Assembly: GCA_030248195.1 (NCBI GenBank)
Contig: JASAND010013541.1
Location: forward strand, 1 to 64,000
DNA: 64,000 nt
Direction of reading: 5' to 3'
Origin: Trissonchulus latispiculum
Taxonomy: Eukaryota; Nematoda; Enoplea; Enoplida; Ironidae
How positions within the stretch are numbered: the first letter of the stretch is position 1; each line of letters opens with the position of its first letter. The notes under the pieces are model-generated. The model made no database searches. It was given only the letters and a program-made list of their open reading frames with translations, and was not told the DNA's origin. A program made the position numbers and the translations under genes. This document shows positions 48,417-60,400 of the stretch, one piece after another.

Positions 48417-51400
48417 GTCAAACATATTTAGTTGAGCATTAGCAGTTTAATTACTTTAGCCTTAGATCAGCATCAACATCAGCAATCAATTTACTGCAAG
48501 AAGAACTCTTAAAAAATCCTACACTTCGGAAAATATATACTAACAAGCCTCCTTAGTCGGTGTGTGGGGCGGTCTAAAATTGTTGAAACAAGCTTCGTCT
48601 AAAAAATTTTGGGGAAGTTTAGTAAGTCAAACATTCAAAATCTCCATCACTATTTAACAAAAATTATTGCAGCAAAGAATATTTTCGAGCAAGGTTTACG
48701 ACCACTAATTTATTAATTTACATGTTCACAAATATAGTCACCTGTACAAATGCAAATTGGTGCCTTGGAAACACGAGGAGTGTAATAGTCATGGTATCCA
48801 ATGGCAGTTTTAGTATCACTGTACTCAGCTGAGGTACGAGCAAGGACTCGACCTCCGCCGACAGGAAATAGGAAGTAAAGACATTCAATCAGCGACAGAT
48901 CTTCTCGTTTGTCTGGAGTGATCACTTTTCTAAATAAAAAGTAAAGAAAAATAAAGAAAAGATAAGAATACCAGAAAGAAAAGTCGAAACTTTGAATACA
49001 CCTTTACGTTTCGGGCGGCCACTTTTCCTTTGATCTTTATGTATTTCCAAAATCTGAAAACCGTGCACTGTGACACAGTACCGTGTGTAATATCTGAGTA
49101 ATCGAAAATCAGCATTCACAGACTTTACTTAGCTATCTATCAATTCCAATTCACTAATCAAAATTTGAATTATAAACCTATAATTTATACCTGTTGAACC
49201 AGAAAGTTTGAATGTCACCATCAACCTGACCACCAATATTTCTGATATCTTGCTCGCTGTCAATGGCCGGCTGATGCTTTCCGTAGGCATATCTAAATTG
49301 TAATTGTAAAGAGCTGACCAAATGTTTTAGTAGTGAGGAAATAAAAAAATTACCTAACACTATGAAAACAAAAAATAAACGTAAATAAACTAAATATATA
49401 CAAGCCCAGATAAAATTAAGCCTAAAGCTATTCGTTTATATATTTATTAAACAACTTCGTTGGCAGTGTGTACCTGTCAGTTACATAAGGTCTATCATTA
49501 TGAATCCAGCCAACAATCACATCCGAATTCGTCTGTAAAAAATAGCTTGTACGGTTAGACGAAATTATATAACAGAAGTTGAGTGAAAAAATTTAGTCAT
49601 AGTATTTAATTTAATTTAATTTACAAATAAATTAAATTAAACATAAAATACCTACATAAGTCCTGTTACATAGAGAAGGGACCATACCATATTTTGATCC
49701 TTTGAAAATCCGATCCCTGTCCATCTTCCTAGGCCACGTGCTGATATCTGGAACGTGAGATCTTCAGTGCTGGGATCGAATTGCCAGAGGGCCTGATAAT
49801 CGCACTCAGGTGGGACACAGCCAGCTGGAAATTTGTACTCTGTCTGGCAGTTGAACTCAGCTAAAATAGAGACAGGCAAACACAAGGTTTAATAAAATTA
49901 AGAGCTGATATGTTAAAGATAAAACTATCAGAATAGTCGACTGATTTTAATGCAACTTTAATTGAAGAGGAGAAACTGCAAGTATAAAATAATTCCACGG
50001 TTCCAAACGTACGCTGTTCAATGATTTGGTCTGGACAAGCTCTGATGCAAATAGGAGTGGCTGAAACCAATGGGGGACTGTCGTGGGCTTCGATGGCACC
50101 GTTTTCATAGCGGCCGCCAGTAGTTGGAAACAGCAGATAAAAGCAATCAGTATCAGTAAACTGAAACAGAGCAAAAAGAAAGTAAAACAGCTCGATAACA
50201 ATTAAAGAATTTAAATAACCGTGCATTCATGAATCGGAACCCAGTAAGATTCAACATTCAGTAGATAAAATTAATTGTTTTAAGGATACTGAACTGTTAT
50301 TTCGTGTATTTAATGTGTTTATTTTAAATGTTTAGCGCATGTTTTCATTAAGTGTTTCAGTAAATAGTATTTTTAGAAGGCCCGAAACAACAATTCCGAA
50401 TGCCCTAACAAAAGAGTGTACTTTCGTTGTTTTTATTTGTTCACAGCTGCTTTCGGCTTTACAGCAATTGCTTTCTGTTATATATATAGCTGAAAACCAC
50501 GCAGATGCATTGTCTTACTTGAACATCATGAGGATCATTGGTAAGTCGAGATCGCGTAAATCCTGCTCGAACAACTCCACCCACATGAGAGCCACCCAAG
50601 AACGTAACATTTTGAATGCTGTCAATGTTGGGGCGAACATATCCAGTTGAATGTCTAAAAATAATGAGCGTAACAGATCTTTCCATAGTTAGGAGTGATA
50701 TGTGTAACTGTGCTCGCTGTGTGCTCGCTACCTTGGCTAGGCCATTGTATGCTATTCTGTTTTTCTTTTTCAGTTTCATATTTGCTATTGGGTTGTTATT
50801 CTTTTTTAAGTGAATATATTTTTCAAAAACTTCTATCGGAGGTTTGGGAATCTTCGTGGAAGGTTCCGAAATATTGTTCTGAAGTTCAAGATGTCTTACT
50901 GTTGTTCAAAAACTTCAGCCTCTCTTTTGTCAGGGTGCTTCCTCGCTGCGGTCATCATTTTCTGTGCTGTGTATATATTGTGTTTTGTGTGTATTTTTGC
51001 TTTATCCAGGCAGGTGACCGGTAGTGGGTCTGTGTGTGTTGTTGTGGCGCCTAGCCTGTGTCAGTCTCTAGGGAGGTTCTCTAGTGTAGTTTTATGGTTT
51101 TGTCAAAATTTCTCACACGCGTTTTAACGTACTAGTACGTAAGCTAAGTTGGCTAATCCAAATTTTATTCTACTAATTCTGTAGACCGCGGCGGGGGCGC
51201 GCGCTTTCAAAAGAGGGGGTATTTTGTGGAAATTTCCTTGTTTGCAAGTTTGAACTTCGGAACGAATATGCAAATTAGAAATTCGGCATTTCCGTAATAT
51301 GCAAATTAGTTTTGACAGTATTTAAGGGAGGGAATTTTCGTCATTTTCGGTCACTTTCGATTGAAGAATCCAAATTCATCTCCAAAACTGCAGAAGAAGC

Positions 51401-54400
51401 CGATGATCTGGAACCTAAGTTAGAGGTTGGTCAATAGGGAAGTAATGGTATTTTTTTGCTTTAACTTTTAACTTTAATTGTAATTGTACACGGTCAAATT
51501 TTGTATTTTTGTATTAAATTATGCTGTGCTTGAAATAAAATTAGTTTTGTCTGAATTTATTTTTAAACTTCAAAATCACACACTCATCACGAACTTAGCA
51601 ATGTCTCTCTTTACTTCTTTAACCTAAATTCCATAACAGCAAATATTAATGATAATATGAACTTGAACTTGTGTCCATGTCTTAAAAAATGGCATTTAGA
51701 AAGCCTACTCCAAAGTCGAAAACATTAAACAGTGTTTTCCATCTAACTGCTACTGGATTTTCAAGATTTACGATGAAGATTATGTGACATCGAAAACATT
51801 TTAAAAATCTCACCCATCAAAAATCTCGAGTTTTCCGTCATTATCATTGCTGTTGATAACCACTATCATATCAGCGTCTGCCTAAAATCAAATAAAACCG
51901 CAAAGTCTATAAGATTAGTAAGCTAATATCAGATCTTCACGATACTGAGTCACCACTAGATAGCTTTTTCTGTTATAAATCAGGTAGTAAAAGGCCATAC
52001 CATTTGACCCGTTTTCGAGAATCCGATTCCAGTCCACCAATTTATGGGACCTTTAGCTTCAAGATTGAATTCTATTTCATCGGATCCAGGAACATAGCTC
52101 CAACCAATTCGATAATCACAAGGATAGTCTGGATCAACCGCGCTGACACATCCAGCAGGCCAGCGAAATTCCCCAGAACATTCACTACCCAAAACTTCTA
52201 TAAAAAGTATATATTATTTATAAAACCATTAGACAAGAAACGAGTGAGTGACTCACAAGAAATTTTCAGACAACTATAGAGCTAGGATAACTTGAATTGT
52301 TTCTTCGCTGAGATGGACAAACATTTACCAAATTAACGTGTAAGATATTTTACACAACTCCTTCCTGTTCTAATTTCTACTTATTGATCTCTCAAAACAA
52401 TTACATAGTTTTAATTATGAATTAATTAGGTAATTTTACCAATGCCTGCATTGATGTCATAATCAATCGCTTCCGGTGGGGCTGTGGTGTTGACGATGGT
52501 CACAATAACGGGGTGCTGATCCGGTGGGGGTCCGACCGGAACAGGACCGACATTCCCTGCCACAGGTGGCTGAAAGTCTGCCGTGACGACAGCTTCTCCT
52601 GCCACCTGCCCGGTCCCTCCAACCACCACAGTTTCCGGAACCTCGGCACCTGGGAAGATGGTATCTGCCGAAGACTCGTCCCCTTGTTGTGTGGTTGGAG
52701 CGTCAAATTCACCCAGACGAGTGGTTCCGGATGCCACCTGGGAAGCGTTCAGTTGCGGAGCCACTGCGAGAGGGTCACTGCTTTCAAAGATTTCGTAGTC
52801 TGTAGAATCATCACTGTCACCTGAAACTAGGGTTAAAGATGAGCCTAGGTTTGCTGAGCTGATGCTTTATAGCTGTAATGTAAAAAATATTTTTAAAAGT
52901 ATAAACCCTAGAAATATGGTCATGCAACTAGTATTTGAAGCCGGCCGACGACTTTTGCTCGCCGACCGGCCGGCCGGTCGGCTAACGGGCTGACCGGGAT
53001 GTAGATCAACAATCAGAAATTTATAATTTAGAGCAACTAAGCTTAAAATGAACTCCAAATCTAGCTATGCTATTTTTCCATGTTATGTTATGCTATTTTT
53101 CTATGCTATGCTATTGTACAATATGAGAGATATTCATGTGCTAAACGCAAGCATAAGATTGTAGGATTAGAACCAAAATGTTACATTTCATGAATGATCA
53201 AGCTAAAATTATTGCTGCCTATTTTCATGGCTTAGTGTGACTCATAGATGTGAACTAGTTCAGAATGGCGGATCAGGGTCAGTGGGGGTTGTTCAGTGGT
53301 GTGAGTAGGTTGGTTGTGTGTTCAGCCCATTCCTGCCATTTTTGAGCCAGAGTAGTTTTCTAGTTTTGTGAGCTGTACCTAATTTGAGTAGTCTGCCGTT
53401 ATTATGTGTTTATTGGAATAAATATCTGCATTTGTTATAGGCTTTATTTTATTCTGTTGAGCGGGCCCCTAATTTCTATCAGACCTGATAAAAACAGCAG
53501 ACAACTTCGTTTGATTAGGACATCACACACCTTTGACAAGAAACTTGCAACCTTAGGTCTGTCATTTCGTGAATCTTAGCTGCACTGAAACCTGCTCCAG
53601 ATCGGTAGACAGCTAGCCGGCCGGCCGGCGATCGTCCAGCGGGCGTCCGGCAAGTGAAACCCCAGCCGGCCTCAAACACTACATGCAACTATGTATTTGC
53701 TGATACCAATATAATAGTTCAACTACATTTATAGCCAGCCTGACAAAAAAGCTTGGTATGTTCGGTAAAAATTAATGTTTTCAAGTGACTAATTCACTAA
53801 CTAAGAATGGTTTACTCAATTGAAAGGTTGTCCCATCTTGGAACTAAATTTGACAGATCACAACTCACAAGTGCTCTTTTTTATTTTTTGTATTTAGGCG
53901 GATCTCTTCAGATTTATGTAGTCATCTACGGTTGCTTTCAAAGTATCAGATTTGCAAGAGTAACACCAAGAGTCCATAACTTTCTTCTATATATTAGTAT
54001 TATCCACTATTATATCGTCTTAATAATAGTGCAATTATGCACTCTTGGTAACACCGGCCTACCAGGTGAGCAGTGGGCTTCGTCAGTACCATCGCCACAA
54101 TCATCATTTCCATCACACCTCCAGTCCTCTGGAATGCATCCGCCAAGACCGCATTTGAACATCCCCTCAGGGCATTGATCCGCAGGTGGATCTGTGAAGA
54201 CGGGCTGTGCCCCTTCAACTGCTTGCACAACAGCTAAAGACACAAACAGTGTAAAGTATTTTTACAATTAAATAAAACGCTGCAAAACATTATGGTTATT
54301 ATGGCTTAAACCCACTCAGAGCAGCAACTACAGGGCAGCTGAAGACTCCAGAAAATGCCAACCGGCTAAGATTGGCTTACATATAGCAGATTACAGTCAA

Positions 54401-57400
54401 CACAAAATTCCACTAATAGAAGAATTTCAGGATTCAGGAATATAAAAAATTTAATTTATATGTGACGCTTAGAATACAAATCAATTATCATCGTAACGTT
54501 CATTTGAAGCATTACATACATCTAAAATTTTACAGAAACACAGACAAACAAGTATCTAACATTGGCAGTGGACATTTTTATTCCTGCTGGAGCAGGAATG
54601 TATAAAAAGGAAATTCGTATGTTTAGTGCATGACTGCATGGTGAGTCATTTCTCCATTCAGAAGCCTTATCTTCAACATAGGGTTAGCTTAGGTCAGATT
54701 TTTTGCATTCGGATTATGCAAATTAGGTGTTGGAGCCTATTTAAGGGGGGGGGCTACGAATTTCACTAAAAGTTTGATGTTGGAAAAGCTAGCTAGTCTT
54801 TTGCCACATAATAGTATTAGGTTAAGTGTAAAATAGTTTAAAGTTTGAAAGAATTCCATGCAGCGTAGCGTCCTGTGGAGCCATCAGAAGTTGGTGTTAT
54901 CGGTCCAAAGCTCGACATGACACGTACACAAACTTCGCCTCGCCCTGATCGCTATGTACAAGGCACAGTACCCAAATTTTCAGGAATTAGTTCTGATATA
55001 TAGTGTCTTGATATCGCGTAAAATAATCTCTAGATCATTGCCTACTTTTCTGTGCGATACGATCAAAATGCGAAAAATTGGGTGTTGTAGGTCTATAACG
55101 GGTGGAGGTTAACTAACTTCTAATGAGCTGTGGTTTACCAAATGAACCAAACTTTGCGGCAATTAATACTTCAAGTATCTGTCTTAACTTTGGTATAAAT
55201 GACGTGAGTCAATTACTCCAAAGTACTGTGGCAGAATCGGCTGGAACTTTGCACATTACAGGCCAGTGAGTGCACCAAGATGTGCCGAAAGCTATGTCAC
55301 TAAACCTCGCTCCAATGTTTATAAATGCTAGATTGATTTGTTGAAGTATGAATGGCGATCGCTCCAAAAAGCTCTAAGACAGTTGTAAGCACGTACTGAA
55401 CGAAGGAAGCGTCATATCGAAAAACGGATTTCATATTCGGATTCAGCAGGTCAAATAACCCCTATAACCACCTTTTCGGCAAAATCGGAGACAAAAAATT
55501 TTTTGACCCCATTTTTACTGCGCTTAGCTAGCTTTTCAGGCCTAAAAATAAGGGTTATTTCTTAACGAAAAGTTGGCTAGCACACTAACCAGAAAACCAA
55601 AGCCCTTGAAACTCACAGACAGTATGCCCCTATTAGAGCCTAATAACTGGTAAAAAGCTGGGGTAGGCTAGGGGCTGCCAATTTTATTAGATCGAAAACG
55701 GCGCACGGTCACCTCGCAACTTTTTGCAAAATTTCAAACTTTGAGCTGTTATAACTAAAGAATGAAGCAACGCTCGAAAGCCGGAATACTTTTCATATTT
55801 AGCACTAGTAACAGTTAACATTCACTGAACGTGGCTGAAAGTTACAGAATCGGTCGAACCGTTAATTCACCAGAGCTGAAAAACCCTTTTTGAAAAATCC
55901 CATTTTTCGCACCAAAATTTCGACTTTGGCGTCCTGCCAAAAACGGTGTATATGAGACATATTGTTGCCCACCCTAAACTTTTTTACTTTGATATGTTGG
56001 CTAACATTGGACGGGAAAGTAGCTCTCTCCGACGATGTTGTGCCAACCCGTTCGAGGCCCCCCCCCCCTTAAGGGGGGCCTACTAAAGGTTTGCCCCGAC
56101 TTTGTTCAATTGGCCTACTTTTTGGCGAGGACATAGAGGATGGGTGTGGTCAAAAAATATCGGGTACTGAGATCTTAGCTGCCTTTCAGCCATGTGCAGC
56201 CGTCGTGTTTATGTGCCCGACCCCACATTTTTCGCAACTAACAACATAATTAACTAAAAATTTCTACTGACTGCTACGCCCAAGCTTCAAAGCTGCCATT
56301 CGCCAATATGATCTGGCACATATGTCCCTACCTGCAGAAAAATACTAGATGTCTGTATCTTATCTGCATCTAAGGGAATTACTCTTCAAAGTTGAAGTTT
56401 CGGCAAAAATTTAAAACATTTTGGCTAACGAAAGGAAAATTTTATTACTGGTGCGACGTGCGAGCTATAAGGCTGTAATTTGGCATAGAAGGAGGCCCTA
56501 TAGGAGTACTCATTTGTGCCAAATGGCAAGAAATTCTGCCGCGTGAAAAAATTTTTATGCCAACTTTAGTCTTCAAAAATTACCAAATATGCCTTTTTTG
56601 GGCAATGGTACCCCAGAAACCGAAAAAATCAAATTTTTTAAAATTAAAATTTTTTGAGATATTTGAACTCAGAGAGGTCGAAAACGGCTAACACACCCAC
56701 AAACGATTTCAGCTCGATTATTGAAGGTTTGCGACTTCTATGGCTGCAGAAGGCCTTTACACAGGATCCAACATGCTGAAAATGGCGGTTTCGGCAATTT
56801 TTGAAGATTAAAGTTGACATAAAAAATTTTTCACGCGGCAGAATTTCTTGCCATTTGGCACAGATGAGTACTCCTATAGGGCCTCCTTTTATGCCAAATT
56901 GCAGCCTTATAGCTCGCACCAGTAATAAAATTTTCCTTTCGTTAGCCAAAATGTTTTAAATTTTTGCCGAAACTTCAACTTTGAAGAGTAATTCCCTTAG
57001 ATGCAGATAAGATACAGATGTCTAGTATTTTTCGCAGGTAGTGGCATGTGTGCCAAATCATATTGGCAAATGGCAGCTTTGAAGCTTAGGCCTAGCAGTC
57101 AGTAGAAATTTTTAGTTAATTATGTTGGTAGTTGTGAAAAATGGGGGGTCGGGCACATAAACGCGACGGCTGCACATGGCTGGAAGGCAGCTACGATCTC
57201 AGTACCCGATATTTTTTTTGACCACATCCATGCTCTATATCTTCGCCAAAAAGTAGGCCAATCGGACAAAGTCGGGGCAAGTCGATTTTAGTAGCCCCCC
57301 CCCTTAAGCGGCAGAACTGAGAGCCTTCGTGCAGTCTTTGGCTGTCAGCAATCTAAACGATTGCAGATTTTTGACCACTAGTGTAGCTTGGGAGCTACAC

Positions 57401-60400
57401 ATGGTGCATTAGGCAATGATTTAAGGTACTAGCTTGCGCTGGACATCACAAGTTCAGGCAAATCATGGCATGGCAAGCATAGGCCTGCACTCTCTGATGA
57501 CCATAGACTTCATTGAGAATTGGGGAAAAATTAAGCAGCTGAATGAAAGTAATAGAAATTTTGTGCAGAAAAATTTTGTTTAATCTCTTTTTATTGGAAG
57601 AAAGAATGTAAGTTTGTCAGCTGTACTGTTGAACCCAATGATATTAACTGATTGTATTGTGCTATGCTGAGGAAAGTTTGGTCTGATAAGACAGCAGAAC
57701 ATTTAGTGAGATATTTCGAAAGATAACAGTAGTTCGATACTAAAAGAATTAAGCTGAGATTAGTTAAGTCAAGTGAAATTGTAAATCGAACCTGCAGCTT
57801 CTAACGCTTAAAGAGCCTTCCGACCAAGGCAATTTTGCAATTGAATAAAAACAGGTCTACAAAGGAATACTGCCCCTTTTGGGGCCTACTTGTTGTGCTT
57901 GCATTCGCATCGTTTGCAAATTGGTAAAGCCAACTATTAACGGAAATAAAAACAACTACACAATTCTAATTTTAATATCACAGTCACGTACTGCATTCTA
58001 ATTCATCGGAGCCATCTAGACAATCGTTTTTGTTGTCGCAAACCCAGACCAGTGGAATACACCCGGAATCCTGGCAACGAAAGAAATCATCTCCACATTG
58101 TTCTTCACCATAGTCTACAATTAATAATTCAGACATTTTATAACAAAAATATAAATAAACACCAATTATAGAAATTCCAATAAAAGAATTTAACTAATAA
58201 AAATATGCCGCATAATATCATCATGGGCTACATTAATGGACTGATGCTTTTTCTTGTGTCGATGTCGCTAGGTCATCAGGAAATATGGGAATTGTCCTGT
58301 CAAAGCTTATCGGGCTAGTCTGGAAAATATCATGACTGGCCAAACAAAAACCAAGCCAAACCAGTAAAAATCGGTTCAATATTCCAAACTGTCCAACACA
58401 TGGAAAATATTAAAACCTGCAGGCACTGGAACTTCCGCCGCGGTTTTGTCGGATGTCAACGCGGTTGTCTCAAAAAGTACTCCAGCGGTACTCTCCGTGA
58501 GCTCTGGCGTCGATTCTGGCTGGGAATATTCCGTATAGTAGAAGTAGTCAGTAGTTGATTCCTGTTCCGGACTTGGTTCTGGCTGCGGTTCGGGGCTGAC
58601 CGAAGGTTCCGATACCAACTCGGTTCCTGCAGTCGGTTCCGGTTCTGTTCCTGCCGTTGGCTCCGGTTCGGGACTGGGTTCCGGCACGCTGGACGGTTCA
58701 GACCAACCAGCTTCTTCAGTTTCGCTTGTATCGATCCAGCCAAGCGTGGTGTCAGCTGTCGTGGTTGCTGTTGGCAACTCTGGCAGTTTTTGACATTTTG
58801 GATCAACATCTACAATAAGTAAAAACCGATTGCGGAAATGCGCTGAATTTGGTTTGAAATTCGACTTCATTATCTGTAAAGTATGTAGACTAAATCAAAG
58901 TTTGATTTGACTAAGCAAAAATTTTAACTTCACTATTTTATTCTCCACAGACAATCTGAAACTATCGGTTGTTAAGTTTCACAAAGATATACAGTAAGTT
59001 CACACAAAGTTTTGGCTTACAATTGCAGATTACTGCATTAACGCGCTTCATCAGAGCTGGAAGTGGGTCAAAATATTTGGACCTCACCTGACCAAAGACC
59101 AGCGGACCCTTAACCCTACCCACTTGATCCATACACGTTACGCGTATGCACTTTGCCAACTATTGATTAAAGAAGCGCGGAGGCTAAATTTTGGTCAAGA
59201 ATAAAATAGTGGAGATTTTCAGGTGTAACGATTTGAGCATGATTGGGAATGGAAATGTTGCTGTATTATGATGGAATGACTTAACAAATAATTGAAAAAA
59301 ATTAAGGCAAAATATGAAATCTTTCAGGAGTAGACGTTGGTAATTGTTTGTTATATATCCTCAAAAATTTTCAGAACGTGTTTCGTTAAATCATACAGTC
59401 GGTTTCAGCATTGCATTCCTGAATAAGTTAAAGCTGGCACATATTTTTGCACATGCCTAAAATATTTGGAGCAATATTGCCAGTGCTGGTCGCAGGATGT
59501 CAAACGGCGTTCCCATTGGTATTGCTTCGTGGAAGCTGACATAATTTTGACCAGATTTTATGGAAAAACAAAAACGGTCAATGCTACATAAAATTCGGTG
59601 AAGCCGAAATATTATAAAATTTTAATGTGAAATTCTAATTTTTTGAGTTTAGACTGGCCTACTTTGATCCACCGTTGACCCGCTGGTTGACCCGCGTTGA
59701 AACTATGTACAACCGACCCGCGGGTAAGCGTGACCCACTTACGGCTCTGAGTTATATACACTTCATTAACACTACATTAACACACTAGTTTTATCAACAA
59801 TCAATAATTTATTCTTTTATATTATAAAAGAAGAGTAAGCCACTAGAGGGCTTCCCTTCTTGGCATTGCGTAACGGTGCTCCGACCAGAATACTCGAATG
59901 TTCCCCCGTTCTTTGAGGGGTCGACAAGCATACCCCCTCCCTGTTTGGTGGGGGGGGGGGTAGGCAAAAGGGGCCCCCGTTTGGTGGGGGGTATGCTAAA
60001 GGAGTCCCCGTCTGGGGGGGAGCTAGGCAGAATGGGGTCCACGTTTGGGGGGGGGGTCGCAAAGTCAGGCTAAGATTGGATGAATCTGATTGGCTGTTGA
60101 CGACCTCCCAAACGGGGACCTCTGTTGCCTACCCCCCACCAAACGTGGATCCATTTTCGAATAGAACAAAAACTACTGTAATCTTCTGCTCTATCGCCCC
60201 ACCAAACGGGGAGGGGGTCTCTGCAATCTGATTGGCTGTTGCCCACCCCCCACCAAACGGGGACCTCTTCCCCCACCAAACGGAGGAACATTCGCGTATT
60301 GTGGTCGAAGCACCGATATGCAATGCCAAGAAGAGGAGCCCACTAGTGGCTTAGTCTTCTTCTTATATATAGTGCAATTATGCACTCTTGGTTTTATGCT

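Noticed and set aside
59089..59165. Candidate exon ending in a strong GGTCAG|GTGAGG donor
   Set aside because: The 24-codon frame has no DOMON features, its phases do not fit the neighbouring exons, and the adjacent acccacttccagctctga resembles a MITE end.
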